Positions 32,816 through 46,500 of a DNA stretch of 64,000 bases are shown here, one piece after another. The first letter of the stretch is position 1. The number at the start of each line of letters is the position of its first letter. The notes below the pieces were generated by a model. The model was not told the DNA's origin. It was given only the letters and a program-made list of their open reading frames with translations, and ran no database searches. Origin of the DNA: Cucumis sativus (Eukaryota; Streptophyta; Magnoliopsida; Cucurbitales; Cucurbitaceae). Location of the stretch: positions 434,001-498,000 of the forward strand of contig NC_026661.2 of the NCBI RefSeq assembly GCF_000004075.3, given 5' to 3'. The position numbers and the translations under genes are program-made.

Positions 32816-35800
32816 ATGGCCTCCTTCTTCCTCTCTCTTCCTCCATTCATTCGCATTCCTTCTGCTTCATCTTCTCACCCCATGGTACTTCTTCTATCTC
32901 TCTTCTGCGTGCAGTTTATCAACGGTTCTGCTGCCTTTTTTTATCGCTTGATTCCTTTGCTAATTTGGTTGTCGAGACTGTAGTGTTGTTCTTTTAGTTT
33001 TCACAATGGTGAACGCATTTTACGTTAACTGGTTTCACACCTGTTGAATGTGCTGAGTACGCATTGATGAACTGAATTGTGTGTTTGTTTTATATATCCC
33101 TTCCGTATATTTTATTGAGATTTATGCTCTTGTTTTGATTCTTTTGTATTTTTGTATTTTTTTCATTTATTTTCCTGTTATTTTGCTTGCTGATATTATC
33201 GAGGCGGTCTTCTCTTCAAGTCTGTTAAGCAATCGTGAGTAAACTGGCATGTTAAACGTTGACGTGTTGAGTATAGTTAGATGAACTGAATCGAGCGTTT
33301 GTTTTATATCCTGGAAGAATATTGTGCATAAGTTTCTGCCCGAGTTTTTATTTTTATTTCGTTCTTGTTTGGTTGCCGAGATAATCGAGTGTTCTAGTTT
33401 TCATATCGTTTATACATTTTCGAGTTAACTGGTATGGAGACCGTTGGATGTGCTGTGTATGCGTAGGTGACCTGAATTGTGTATGTTTTAATATCATATG
33501 GTAATTTCTTTTTTCATCAAGGATTTTGCACCACCCCCTAATTGAGATTACAGTTGTACGCAAAATTATGGTTCTCTTTTAGATGGTTAACTTTTTATAA
33601 TCTTTATATTCCCTCCGTGCATATGTGTTGACAGATAATTCAATTAGTAATTATGGGCGTGGTTTATTTATTTGACACGAAGTGTTATGTTTTTCCTCTC
33701 TTCCTCTCTCCTTTCACTTAGATGTCAGAGATTCAGAAATGGAACGTTGGAGTTTTCAAGACATGGAATCTCAAAGCATTTCCCTTAAGTCCAGTTAACT
33801 CCAGGAGGAGGTAACAAGCCTGCAGCCACAGCTGCAACTGAGATTGAATCATGTTTGCTAGTATTCTTTAATTTGTAGAATTGATTGATCGTTCTTTCAA
33901 CAAGTTTTTCTAATTTGTCACCAAAAGCGACTTCACTTTCTTTATCCTCCTCCCTTGATCCTTCGCATTTATTTGCACTTTTTATCTTCATTTGTCTTAT
34001 TAATCCTATTAACCTTCTGTCTTTCTCCATGATGGAAATGGTATTCTCAGATTAGAAGTTGTGAGATAGATAAAAAGGCCATAGGTTTATCCATATTATA
34101 TAGCTAAACTACTACAATGGAAGCAATCACATCGATGTTCCCTGATATTATTTTCTTTCTTTCATTTCTTTCCAGCTACGATTGCCAAAAAAATTAGACA
34201 AACAAATGAGTGCTTTCCTTTTTTTTGGACTAAACAATGAAGGAGCAAACAAACTTGATCAAGTGGAAGAGTGATTCTCTCCTTATTGATCGAGCAACTG
34301 TATAGAGATGGAGGTTTTAAATGAATAAAAAGCTTTATGGAGAAGTGCTATCACTGGCAAGTACAAGGTGGAACCAAGAATTGGAATAAAGAACTGATAT
34401 ATGTAAAAGTGTCAGAGGCTCTTGGATACTTAAACTTTTTATTTAAGTTTGGTAAGAAACTTGGCATGTCTATAAGGCAACAGAGATTAAATTATAATTT
34501 AAGGAAGATGCTTATGAATAAAGTATAAGAAATCTCCTCCCTAGGTTGTGTGTAAAAACAAAGAGCTTAATGGAGAATTTTGAATCATGGATCTCATTTG
34601 TTTAAGTGCGAGTAGCTTTGATGTCTGTTGAGGTTTGTGGTTTAGACATGAGTAACTTGAGATTAGTAATAAAGCATTGTTGGTTAAATGGTTATGGTGT
34701 TCTTCCAGGAACTGTGTGTTTTGTGCTATAGGATCATAGTTAGTTCAGCCCTTTGAGTGGGTTTCAAGTGGTAGGTTGAAGGGTTGAAGTAAAAACCTAT
34801 AGATTACTATATTGATGGGTGGGAGATGAGCCCTTTTGGGGATTGTTTCCACAAGTTTATCAATTTGAAGTTTTGAACTAGAAGAGATGTTGCATTTGTG
34901 GTCTGTTTTTGCTTTCATCTGATATGTGTACTCTCTCTCCTTGGGCTTTTGTTGCCCCTCACGAACTTAGAGTCTCTAGTGGTGCTTGGCCTTCTTTTTG
35001 TCATCTCTGATTGGATGGTCCATTCACAGTAAAGAGATTTTTGTGTTTTTGTTACTGATGAAGGATTCTTTTGTTGGTCAGTCCTCGATATTTTTTACTC
35101 CCCTTCTCTCTATCAGGTGGTCTCAATTTTCTTCTCTCTCTAAAGGGTAAAAATTCCTAAGAAAGTGTAGTTTTTTGTCTGGTAAGTTTTGCATGGGAGA
35201 GTGAGCACCCAAGACCATATCCAACAAAATTAACATTCTTCTTTGTTGTTGCGGCCTCTACTAATGAAATGTTGGTTTGTTATCAGGAGAAAATAAATTA
35301 TAAACTTCGTCCTTTGTAGTAACTTGACCAATATTAATATCGAGGCAGTAAGTATGAAGTTTTTTTTCCTTGAAGGTTCTTTAGAATGCCAAAAAAGTAG
35401 GGAGCTCTTAGTTGTACACTGTGGAAAAATTGGTTAGCATTGGATGAGTGAATGTAAACATTCAAAGAAGTTCTGGATATTTATTTTCCCAATGTGATTT
35501 CTCAATATTTTGAGGACACCTCATGTTTTGTTTCGCTGCTTTAACGTTTGAGTTGTAAGGTTGATAGACTTTCCTGTTATTAATAATATCACGTAAAAGA
35601 AAATGTATGAAACGAACTGTTTATGTTAAAGTTAAAGTTTATCGATTTTCATTCTTGCCTCTAAGTAATGGAACCATTGGAAGTAAATTTGCACGTTTGG
35701 CTCTAATACAGGAGAACTTTAATATATGCAGTCAATCAAGATGCTGAGGACGCATTCAAGAAGACTGTAGAAGTAGATAGACTGATAGATACCCTGAGGA

Positions 35801-38800
35801 ATGCAAGTTCAATAGAGGTTCGTGTAATTCTTTTCCACAAATTGCACCATGTTTATATTGCACTATCTATTATAATTTGTTGACCCTTTTGTATGGATTT
35901 CCATGTGCAAGTTGCAATCGGAATATTGTATTGGTAATATTTTGGAAGATTATGCTTTTCTTTGGTCATTAGCCTGCTCTGATAATATGGTTGAAATCTT
36001 GGCATCTCTTTTGGTGTCATCTGTTTTATGGTAGAATTGAAACTGTTTGGTTAGCCATATTATGTGTTTTTTCTTCTAGACACTGTGTGGCGAACTAAGC
36101 TCCCTTTTTTTTGTAGTTTTATGGATTTGGTTCTATCTACGGGGTTGTATTGGTGCAAAACTAAGCTCCCTTTTTTAATCTTTTTTATATAGTTTTCAAT
36201 TGGAAATCCTTTTTGTAATCACCTATTAGTGTTTGGGGTCCCTTCTTTCAAACTTATTCCATTTTGGCTATCTAGTTTATTTCCTCAAGATTTAACAGTA
36301 GTTATTTTAATCCTTACTATCATTCTACTATTTAATCCTCGTTCACCTAGTACTTGCCTCAACCAACTAATGTGGTTCCCACACGTGCTCATCTTAGAAT
36401 TTTAATAGACATAGGCAAAGATTTGTTATCCATTTGAACAATTGACGTGAAGTAACAACTTGAACCAAAATAGTTATTTTTAACTCTGGAATAAAATAAA
36501 CTTTTAAAAGTGTATGAACCAAATGAAACAAACATAAAGTAAATAGTAAATACCAAACAGAAAATTTGAAAGTGTAGGGACCAAAAATGGAATAACCTAA
36601 AAGCTTAGAGACCAAAATAGGATTTAAGCCAATTCTTAAATGAAATTGTTTGTTGATATGAGGCATTCTAATTAATGGTGTCTTTCACTTTAAAGGTCAA
36701 AATTGTTTTCAACTTTCTCCCTTATTTCATTTATCGATGAAATGCTTTTTATATATATAAAAAAGTAGATTTTAAAGTTTCACCGTTTCTTTTCCACTGT
36801 ACAAGGATTTAATACTAGCTATATACTCTGTTCATGTATGTGTAAACAGCTTCAGAAACTTGTCCTTCAAAATGTCCTAGCTTTCAATGAGAATTTCTGG
36901 ATTCGACTAGCAGCAAGAACAGATACCTGCAAATCAGAGGACGATAAAGCATGGTTTCAGTTTTAACTTGATTTTTTTTCATCTTAGCATTAGACATTGT
37001 TTTCTTGTCTGAACTCTTGTTCATGCTTTTATAAGCACTCTTAGGTTCATACTATATTTTCTTTTTCAGAAAGATTACGAAGAATTGGCTGCCTCAGTAA
37101 TGAGTATAGTGGATCACCTTGTCCATAAAACTAAGGTATATAGAATATATATTTTTGGGTTAAAATACTACTGTGGTAGTCCATGTACTTTCAATAGCGA
37201 TAAATTTAGTGTCCAATGCTAGTTTATCATTCATTTTTTAGTAAGCATTTTGTTATCTATTAGCATTTTTACGATAAATTTTAAAAACATATTCATATAT
37301 TGTATTTTCTTTTCATGAAAATTATTGTTGTTATTTAACCAAATCCAGTAAAAGATAAATTTGAAGGACTTCTTAAGATTTATGGAAAGTATGGAGACTA
37401 AAATTGGATATTTGAATTTTAAAGACTAAAATGTGACACTTTCAAGTATAGGGACTAAAATTGATATTGATAATCATGTAAAACAAAAGATACTTTTGCC
37501 ATTTTCACCAAGCTCAAACTTCCTTCAAGCACACATTGGAATGAGATGTAAAAACTGATCGGTAGCATACTCTATCTAACGGGTGATTTTCACACCTACT
37601 ATAAATCCCATACCACCACCATAAACTGAAAATCCACAGTTCCTACTGAAGTACTGTCCCTCTCTCTCTCTCTCTCTCTCATACACACCCACACACACTG
37701 ACAGACACATTGATGAATAGTATTAGGTTGCTCGAGTCATGTTGTTTATTATTTTCTTGTAATGTAAATTGTACAGGAAAAAATAGAATCATCTACTGAT
37801 ATTCTTAAGGAGATTCTAAAACCTGTAGTTGACAATGTGGAAGAGATAGCTTGGCCACCCAGGGATCCTGGGGCACTGAAGCTAATGGAAAAGGTATATC
37901 TTATATTTTGCATGCCGTGTCCTTGTATTGTGACCTCGATTAAACTTGTATATACTTGTTAAGTAAGGAAGGTCCAATTTTGGAGTCCCTAACCTGCTTT
38001 TCTCTGTAAATAACCTAGGACGTTGGCATGTATCTTGGGAATTGGGATTGTTTGCTACCATTCTGTCTGATTTGAGTCAGAATAAACAATGCTTCTAATA
38101 TTTACTTTTAGGATTCTTTTCAGTTTCTTCCTCTTGAGATTTAGCTGTCGTTAAGTTAGCTGTTAAATCATGTCCTTATGGAATATTATTTAGTCTTGAT
38201 TGTTGAATGGAATTAGAAAATAAGAGGGGGAAAGAGGCCCCGGATCAAAGGAGTTACAAAAGACATCTCCAGTTGGCCAAGAGAGAATAAAAACTATAAG
38301 AATTGAAATGGTTAGACAATTTACACCAAGAAATAGCAATATTGAACACATGGTCTAAGATAACGTCAAAATGTTGGCCTTTGTTGTTGAAGAGACGGTT
38401 GATTTATTCAAACCAAATTGGCCACAAAAAAGCTCTAACAAGCTGCTTCTAGAGAAGACCCTTTCTATGAAATTCTCTTATCTAAAAAAATTAGTCTTGA
38501 TTGTTATGAGATTTAGTTTCATCAAGCTTTCTTAGAAGGTATTTGATGATTAGGAAATAATCCATCGGGAGCAAGAAGGGCAATTAGATGAAGGCTTTCT
38601 CGCAGAGGTTAGTGCTCAACTACGGCAGGTAAGTTTTGTACGATCTTCTTATTTTCATCCTCATGAAAATTATAGATCAAGACTAAACCTGCATAGCTTA
38701 ATTGATTAAGGCATATAATATTAATCAAGAGGTCAAAGGTCTAAATCCCCACCCCCATATCATTGAACTCAAGAAAGTATACTCTGGTACTAATTTATTT

Positions 38801-40553
38801 ATTCCATTTGAGATTTGCAACCATCATACATGCACAAGAACATTGGTTTAATTGCTTCTATCTAAAAAGTTTAATAAGATGTATAGATGAGATTGCATCC
38901 TATGTCTGTTTGCTTCTATTGCTGCTCATTAGTCCATGCGAAAGACTAGTGATAGCCGCATGCAACTAGTGATGGAGTTCAATGGTGCCTAGAACAGCTA
39001 ATCTTGTTTAATTGGTACAGGCCAAAGAAGATGGAGACAAGCCAGGGTTAGAGGCTATGTTACAAAAGGTTTTGCAACTCTATGCATCCAGAGTTCTTTC
39101 TAAGAGAAGTTATGCAAAGAAAGGTAACAATTTTGCAACTGTTAACCTATTGTTCAGTATGAACGAGAATGTTTAGCTTAGTCGCCTATAATGTGGGAAG
39201 AAATACTTCAGAAAAGAAAACAGTAGAATTTATTGAAGGGTAATTCACTGTACCAAATTTCAGCCGTCTGGGTGTGTAAAAGAAACCCATGGATTCAACC
39301 AACCGGTTGGTGGCTACAACCTTCTAGGTTAAAAACCTCTCACTAAAATACTTGTAAATGTCCCAGAGGTTTAATGTCCTAAGATCATGTACTAATAATT
39401 TAATTTAAAACTCAGTGAATATTGATCCTTGTGAGTGCTAAGTACCACTGCTAGTAAATAGTCTACCTGCATTATTTATATATTTTGCTTTGGTATTGAA
39501 ATAATCCTATATCTATTCGCAGGAGAGGAAGTCTTGAAAGCTGAACTGTTTTTAGAAACCATAATCAAAGGTAAGTGGCTTATTTCACCTCGTCTGTATA
39601 GTTTTTCTCCCATTCACCTTTCAGAAATATATTCCAACCCTCAGATTCATGCATAACGAATATTGAACGTTATTCATAAAGAAAAAAAGCTAATATGAAC
39701 TCTATGTTCCAACATGTCATCTTGCTGTTTGGTATATATTTGATTCTATCAATTATTCTTAGACTCAACTTGCTGGTAGGAAATTTAAACCTCCAACCTT
39801 CCATCATCTCTAGTAAACCCGCCTAATAGAAATGTGTAGGACTCCTAGTTAGAGATATGTTAGGATAATTAGTTGTTATTAGAAGAGGCATATTAGTTTC
39901 CTTGAAACTCAAGGGCATAGTTGTACAACCTATAGAACATATCCTGTTCAAGTTAATATCGTATAAGGAGCATATTAATAAATAGGTAGTAAGTTTGTTG
40001 GAGATTTTAGTTATAAATAGAGGGAGTGGGGCCGAGAGGAGAGGGTGAAGAATTTTGTGGGATTTTTGAATTTGGGAGAGAGTAGCCCTCTCGAAAAGCT
40101 AGGTTATCTTGTTACTTTTATCGTGTTAGTAAAACATATTTCCATATATTTCTGTATATGAGTGTTCTTGAGTTTTTCTCGTTAGGAGGTATCCTAACAA
40201 AATGATTGCTTGCAGCTCCTGAAGAAGAGTGGAACAAGCTCTTGATTAATGGATTAACCATCGGAAAAGGCGAGGTCTTACCAAATGAACTAGATAGTGT
40301 CATTAAGAAACGAATTGAGCGGACTCTAATACGAACAGTAAGACAGATACCAGTCTTCTGTTATGTGTTGTTTCTTCGTCACATTTCCTCTATTTCAACA
40401 ATCTTATTCATGTTTTCACACCATTCATATTTTTTTCTGTCCATCTTTCAGGAGGGAGGATCTTACCAACAGCGCGTGCTCACCGAGTATCTAAAAGGAA
40501 TCCAATCAAGATCAGAGGAGATAACCCAGGTACTCCAAGGCAAGACGCAGTAG
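32816..40553 (+). CDS. Helical, probably plastid-targeted plant protein of unknown function
   Basis: Eleven exons join in frame to 331 aa: 32816-32884, 33722-33810, 35712-35817, 36850-36948, 37070-37135, 37777-37893, 38554-38628, 39021-39123, 39523-39570, 40216-40337, 40452-40553. The start MASFFLSLPPFIRIPSAS, rich in Ser, Arg and Pro without acidic residues up to about residue 24, looks like a transit peptide. The rest is almost all charged helix: DRLIDTLRNASSIELQKLV, FWIRLAARTDTC, SVMSIVDHLVHKTKEKIESS and a C-terminal EYLKGIQSRSEEITQVL. I recall similar uncharacterised chloroplast proteins but cannot name one. All introns are GT-AG except the fourth, which appears to be GC-AG (donor AAA/GCATGG at 36949). 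Introns hold a LINE fragment, a SINE-like piece and a solo LTR. Function unknown. Confidence 0.85.
34680..35235 (+). mobile_element. LINE fragment in intron 2 of the 331-aa protein gene
   Basis: Translation, with stops, gives EPFWGLFPQVYQFEVLN and later VKIPKKV-FFVW-VLHGRVST, the C-terminal LINE ORF2 and zf-RVT signatures also seen at 14860-15905 and 62560-63360. Sense orientation relative to the host gene. Not functional. Confidence 0.65.
37660..37680 (+). repeat. TC microsatellite in intron 5
   Basis: About ten TC units followed by a CACA-rich stretch (37683-37698). Likely polymorphic. Confidence 0.9.
38205..38490 (-). mobile_element. LINE remnant, minus orientation, in intron 6
   Basis: On the minus strand it reads through GGTTTGAATAAATCAACC and CCAACTGGAGATGTC to CTTTGATCCGGGGCCTC, text I associate with the 3' part of plant LINEs. 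There is no open frame. Identification rests on resemblance only. Confidence 0.35.
38685..38775 (+). mobile_element. tRNA-related SINE-like fragment
   Basis: CATAGCTTAATTGATTAAGG resembles an A box and GGTCTAAATCC (38738-38748) a B box, at a tRNA-like spacing of about 35-40 bp, followed by CCCCACCCCCATAT. A weaker relative stands at 41031-41096 (GAGCATAACTCAATTGACTA, AGGTTCAAGC). Both lack a clear tail or target duplication. Confidence 0.4.
39858..40199 (+). mobile_element. Solo LTR in intron 9, 342 bp
   Basis: Begins TGTTAGGAT and ends ATCCTAACA, a perfect 9-bp inverted terminal pair with TG...CA ends, and contains TTATAAATAG as a TATA box near 40010. The flanks AGATA and AAATG are not a clean 5-bp duplication. 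It ends only 16 bp before the exon 10 border at 40216. Confidence 0.75.
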
Positions 40554-43500
40554 CTCGGGTTGGGTGCTGTTGTAATGAATTGACGAAAAGTTTACTGGCA
40601 ACGTGGAAGCAAATATGAGGAGTTTCCAACTATAACACTCTGTGATTGAACAGGAAAAATTATTCATGCCATGTTAGCAGTACTCCAAAGGTACGAGCAG
40701 TAATATAGTGCATCATATGTTTTACTCATTCTCATTTAGTCTATCAATTTTTTATTCTTGTTGTAATTAAATGTTCTATGGATGATATTCAAAACTAACT
40801 CTACGACAGTTTTTCCGTACTATTAATTTAGAGATCAACCTTGCCCTCTCCTACTGCCAATATGCATATTAGGTTTCTCTTACATACTTTTGTAGAATAA
40901 ATATAATTATTTAACATTCATGACTTTTGGCTATTTATTATTTTATATCCATAATTATGTATTTTAAATGCTATTAATTATTTTATATCTATAATTATGT
41001 ATCTTAAATTTGATGATGAATTGTTCATCCGAGCATAACTCAATTGACTAAGACAATCCTCGACTTAAAGGTCATCCATCATTTAGGTTCAAGCTTCAAA
41101 GCCATTCAGAAAGCTCATTTGCCTATTTTTGGAATGCGTTTGAATCCATTTGAGAATTTTTTTTGTCAATTAAATCGATCTTTTCTTACTAGATTACATT
41201 ATTCTCACACCAAAATTGTCAATTATTGTCCTTTTCCCCCCATAACTATGACAATTCCCAACCCTGGCTTAACTAGATTTATTCTCTAATAATTGGGATG
41301 AACTGACTTTATTTCATATATTGGGCCTTAGAATCCTAAAATTCTTCAAACTAGAGAACACCACCTACTTCCAACTGCCCTACTTTTCCTACGTTTAAAA
41401 AATTATTATCCACTAGTTTGGAAACTTATGATCCTTTTAATGTTCAAGAATTTTTCAGGAATTGAGTTAATTGCTGAGATGAAATAGTAATGTCGTAGTT
41501 AATGGTAGTTTATAGAAGTTGAAAAGTTTAGAATTATTATAATTGAAATCTAATTACGAGACGTCAAGTTTAAAGTTGGATGTCACGTCTCGATTGGTTA
41601 AGCATAAAATTGAAAATTCAAGCATCTATCTATAAATTTTTGTAAATTTAGAAATCTATTGAATACTTTCTTTTTTACATGAAACAAGCAACTATTAAGC
41701 ATCATTTTCCTAAAACTCCATGTCCGACTCAAGAAAGCCAAGAGGAAGATGGTAGAGACAAGCAATTAAGTTACGAGCAATCCCCTATTACAACTTCTAG
41801 ATACATACGATCTTTGTTCTAGCTAATAAGAAAAGTGCTTTGACATAGATAACTCCACGAATAGAATGGAAGTAAAAGTCACTGAATAAAATTTCCTCAC
41901 AACCACTTTGTCTTTAATCCCACCTCGTCACTGTCGTACAATTTTAAATGACTAAACATATAAGAAAAAACTTGGGTGCTCTAATTCAGTCCAATGACAT
42001 TTTTTTTTCCAACTACTATTTTTGTGTTGTAGAAAAGTGGAGAGCACAAGAGACAGATGCAACATACTATACTCAATGGGTGATGCTCCTTTAGTCACGC
42101 CTATTTAAAAATATTGTTGATCAGAATCTTTTATTTTCATAATTGATTTTATGATATTTTGCACTTTTTGGATATTTTTTTCCCTTGACCAATGAAATGA
42201 TTGTGAAAGGATAACAATCATGGACAATGATAAAACCTAGTGTTAGACTAATTAGCCTATACATAACTTTCTTTGCTTCTTTTAAATTACCCTAATGGTA
42301 ATTTGGTTTCTAAATCCACTGTAATTAAACACTGTACTTTTACTTTTTTTAAAAAAAAAATTGTGTATTTTACTTGAAAAGTTCTTTATATTGGTATTAT
42401 TATTATTTGACAATAGTTATTGTATTTTTTTCATTCAAAATGTTTTTAAATTTTGGTTTTGTTTGATGTAGTGTAAATAATTTGCCAAAATTTTCTATTT
42501 TTGAAAAAACCCTATGCTTAAAGTTTTAGTATAATAATTAGGATTGGCTGGGATTCCAACTAAATTTCAAGAAAATTTCTTCTTGATTATTAACACATAG
42601 GATGATAAATTAATTAAAGTATTCTTGATAAATTTGTGAATGTAAAAAATACTTAGACAATAAACTTGAAAACAATGATATAAAAGTATATTTTAGCGAA
42701 AATAAAATGCTTTGGTATACCTTTTTCACAAGCCACAAGTACTTGCCTTGGCAACTAAGCAAATAAATATTCCCAAACAATTATAAATCAAAGTCTTTTT
42801 TCTTTTTTTGGTTGCTTTTCCCAAAATGCTCATGAAAGCTGGTTTCTAAAGCCAACTCCATTGGAGTTAAATTCAAACAATTGTTTATTGAAAACTTAAG
42901 AAACATATATAAAATAATTAGGAAGGTAAGATTTACTAAGCCTATAGCTAATTCACACAAATGGCCTAAACATTGTTGTTAGCAAAAGTACAATGGATAA
43001 TTAGACAAGACACAAAATTTAATATAAAAGTAGATAAGAATTGAAGACAAGTGTGTGCAATTTCGAAGTTCTAATCTTATAGTTCATGTCAATGTTGAAG
43101 TTCATAGATACTATACTTTTAAGGGATTATAATTATGCATAAACAATTGATATAATGTTTTTATACTATCAAACTCCAGATCAATTATTTGATTCTCTAC
43201 CTCAAATATGTTATAATTGATCCCGAGAGTTTATATATTTATTTGATTTTAGTGAGTTTTTTTTAATGGAATACAATTTGGTTTTGGAAAGCAAAAGACG
43301 GAAGAACAAGAAGGAAATAGGAAAAGAAGTGTTCGTGAGAGAGAATTCCTGAATTTGGAGCATCATGTGAAGCCATCAAATAATTGCATCATATACATGC
43401 AACCTAAAAAGAAAACCTACAATGATCAAAGTGTTTTGTAGCCATGGAATTAAGTTGTGGTTAGATTTTGGATTTTATCAAATTGAATAGTTGTTTAGTC

Positions 43501-46500
43501 ATCGAATTCACAATGTAAAGAATAATTATAAGTTATAAAACCCATCTGTTTTGATTGTGAGACTCCTTAACCCTCAAATCAAGTGCGAAAATTAACTTTC
43601 TTTCCAACATTATTATATATATATATATATATATCAAAACTTGTTAAAAGTTTATCATCGATACATCATTGGGTGAAATCGAGTTGGGTTGGATTGGAAA
43701 ACATTACCCAAATAACTCGAATTTAATTTTCAGCCCAACCCAACCCATAAAATATGGGTTGTATTGGGTTGTAGTTAACTATTAAAACAAAGCCTCAAAA
43801 TAGAGGAGGAGGAGGAGACGCAAGATGAGTTTTGTTGTCTCGAATTCGAACGGAATGGATGCGTCTCGAATCTGAGACGGAGGAGGAGCACCAAGATGGA
43901 GGAGGAGACGCTGAGGTTGAGATCGAAGATGGGAAAGGTAGAGGTGGAAGAAAGTGAGTCGTGAGGGAAGGAAAAGGCGAAATGAAATTGCAAAATAAAA
44001 AGAAATTTAATTGTTTTTTATTAAATAATATATATAATAATAATTATTATTATTATTATTTATTATTTATATATATTATATTAATTCGAATTGGGTTAAA
44101 CCCAATTTTCGACCTTCAACTCAAAATCCAATTTGATTAACACTTTTATTAAAAAGTTTTGATGATTTATAAGTCCAATTTGATTATGCACTTTTTTTTT
44201 TTTGTTACGTCACTCCTTTTCAAAATTTCAAGTGCCCTTCTATCACGCCACTAACCTCTCCCCTTCTCTCATTCTTTAACTATCCATCCTTCTAATTCCT
44301 TTTTCTTTCTCTTTAATTTTAAAACATATAATTGGATAATAAAATTTACTACCTATACCTAACACATATATACACACATTCAATACCAAATATGAAACTA
44401 TATCTTAAAAGTATAATATTCCCTTTGACTATATTTCATATTAATTATATTCTCATTCCTTTTCTTTGACTATATATAAGTTTTATTTCTAATCTTTTAA
44501 ATTTTACTAGATTTTTAAATACTTTTAAGAAAGTAATAGAAATTGTATTTATAAGCTTAATATTATAAAATTAAACCATTGTAGAGAGAGATATATTATA
44601 ATTTGAGAGAGATCAAATAATAAATTCAAAGTATTGGGATATATATATATAGATAATAATTCAAACGAGAATGAAAACAAAGGTTAAGAGGAAAATTCAC
44701 AACCTGCACGTTCCAAATGAAATGATGCCTATTGGGCAACCACTCCTTTCCCATCTTTCTATACTTTATTCAATTACTTTCTTTTATATATATATATACA
44801 AAAAGAAAATTATTTTAAATCATTTATAACTTATTTCTCCCTAATCAATAATAACACAATTCAACCATAGTTGACATCTATTATATTTTTAAGATTTAAA
44901 TTTTAACTTTTTTTTTTAAATGTTGAATAAAAGTTGTTTAAGTTATACACAAATTCCACATTTCTTTTAATATAATTTACTAAAACTTTTAGATGCTTTA
45001 AATAACACACATTTAGAAATACGTATAACATAATAGGAGAATTGTCAACAATGGTAAAATAGACAATCTATTTATATTTTTTTTGTCAAAATCAAATATA
45101 TAATACTCGAAGATTATCTTAAAGAAATAATTTATAAGAATGTCCACAAATATTTTGACAATTGTATTTGTTTTTTATGATTTTTGTACAATAATATGCC
45201 TTTACTAGTTTTTAGGTGATTTTCCATATTTATTTTAATCTAATTTAAATTTTTAATGATATTTTGGTATTTATTATTTGGACATTTATTTTTAAATATA
45301 TTTAGTTTTTATATAGAGATAACCAAGAAAAGAAAAAAAAATCAATGGAGAGAACTGCCTAAATACATAAATATTAGGAAGCTATTATTATTAATTAAAA
45401 TTTCAAAATAAATCAATATATTATTCAAAGAGCATAATGAGATTATTGTTTATTATTAGTGCATGAGAATATGCATAATTTATTAATTGATTATACTACA
45501 AACTAATGCATTATTTTGTTCTAAAGTTATAAATTAACAATGTGAAATAAAAAAATTGATGAAATGCAAAAATAGAAAATATGTATGTGTGTGAAAGACC
45601 AAAATATAAAATACAAAAGTAAAAAGTTAGATAAATGCTTGGCTCAAATAAATCAATAACATGGGTGGATCTATTAAAGGGTCGGGAATACGTGTCCTCC
45701 TCAAATTTTCGGTTTTTGTATTTTAATATTAGTTTTAAAGTGTCAGATTACAATATACATATAATAAATAATGTACTTTTTCTTATTGATGATAGATATG
45801 ACATTAAAAATCTTAGAGATCTGTTGGACACAAAAATCAAATGTATAGAAACTTATTAGACACTTTGTTAAAATTCAAATTAATGAACTATATGAAGAAA
45901 TGATATATACTTTTCTTCCTTTTATTTAATATCTTTTGAGGAAAGATTATTTGAATTACAAACGTCCTGATTATAGGTTTAGTATTCCCTTTAATAAAAA
46001 CTAAATAATAATTATTTTTGTCCACAAATATTTGAATCATATGTCAAATGCTTTGTATCAATTGCTTAAACAATAAATTGAAGATAAATAAATGCTCTAA
46101 ATTTCTCTCTCTCTCCCTTTGATTGTGATTGCTATAGATGTTGAAACTTGATGGATGACATTGAATTTGAAATGAATTCTATATTGATACATTCATGTGT
46201 CTATTTTGTTATATATACTTTTTCAATAATTATCCGATAACCTTTGCTATCAACTTAAATGTAAATCAGATAGTTAAAAAAGGTGCAATCGACAAAAAAA
46301 TTGGAATCTCTCATATTCGAGTGATTTTTTCTCCTTAGTCTATATTACTCAAAAAGTTTATCACAAGTTGGTGAATGTCACAATCGATTAATGTGATACG
46401 TTTACAACGTGACTATGTATGTTCTTTCATAAATATAGATGAAAAATTAGGTAACGGAAAGAAAGAAAAGAACAAATTTGACTGTAAACTTTTTTTTTTA

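Noticed and set aside
36850..36953. GT donor at 36954 for exon 4 of the plastid-type gene
   Set aside because: Joining it to the acceptor at 37069 creates TGA at the junction; the GC donor at 36949 keeps the frame.
45635..45859. 74-codon frame in the gene-poor region
   Set aside because: No splice-joined continuation, no motif, AT-driven composition.
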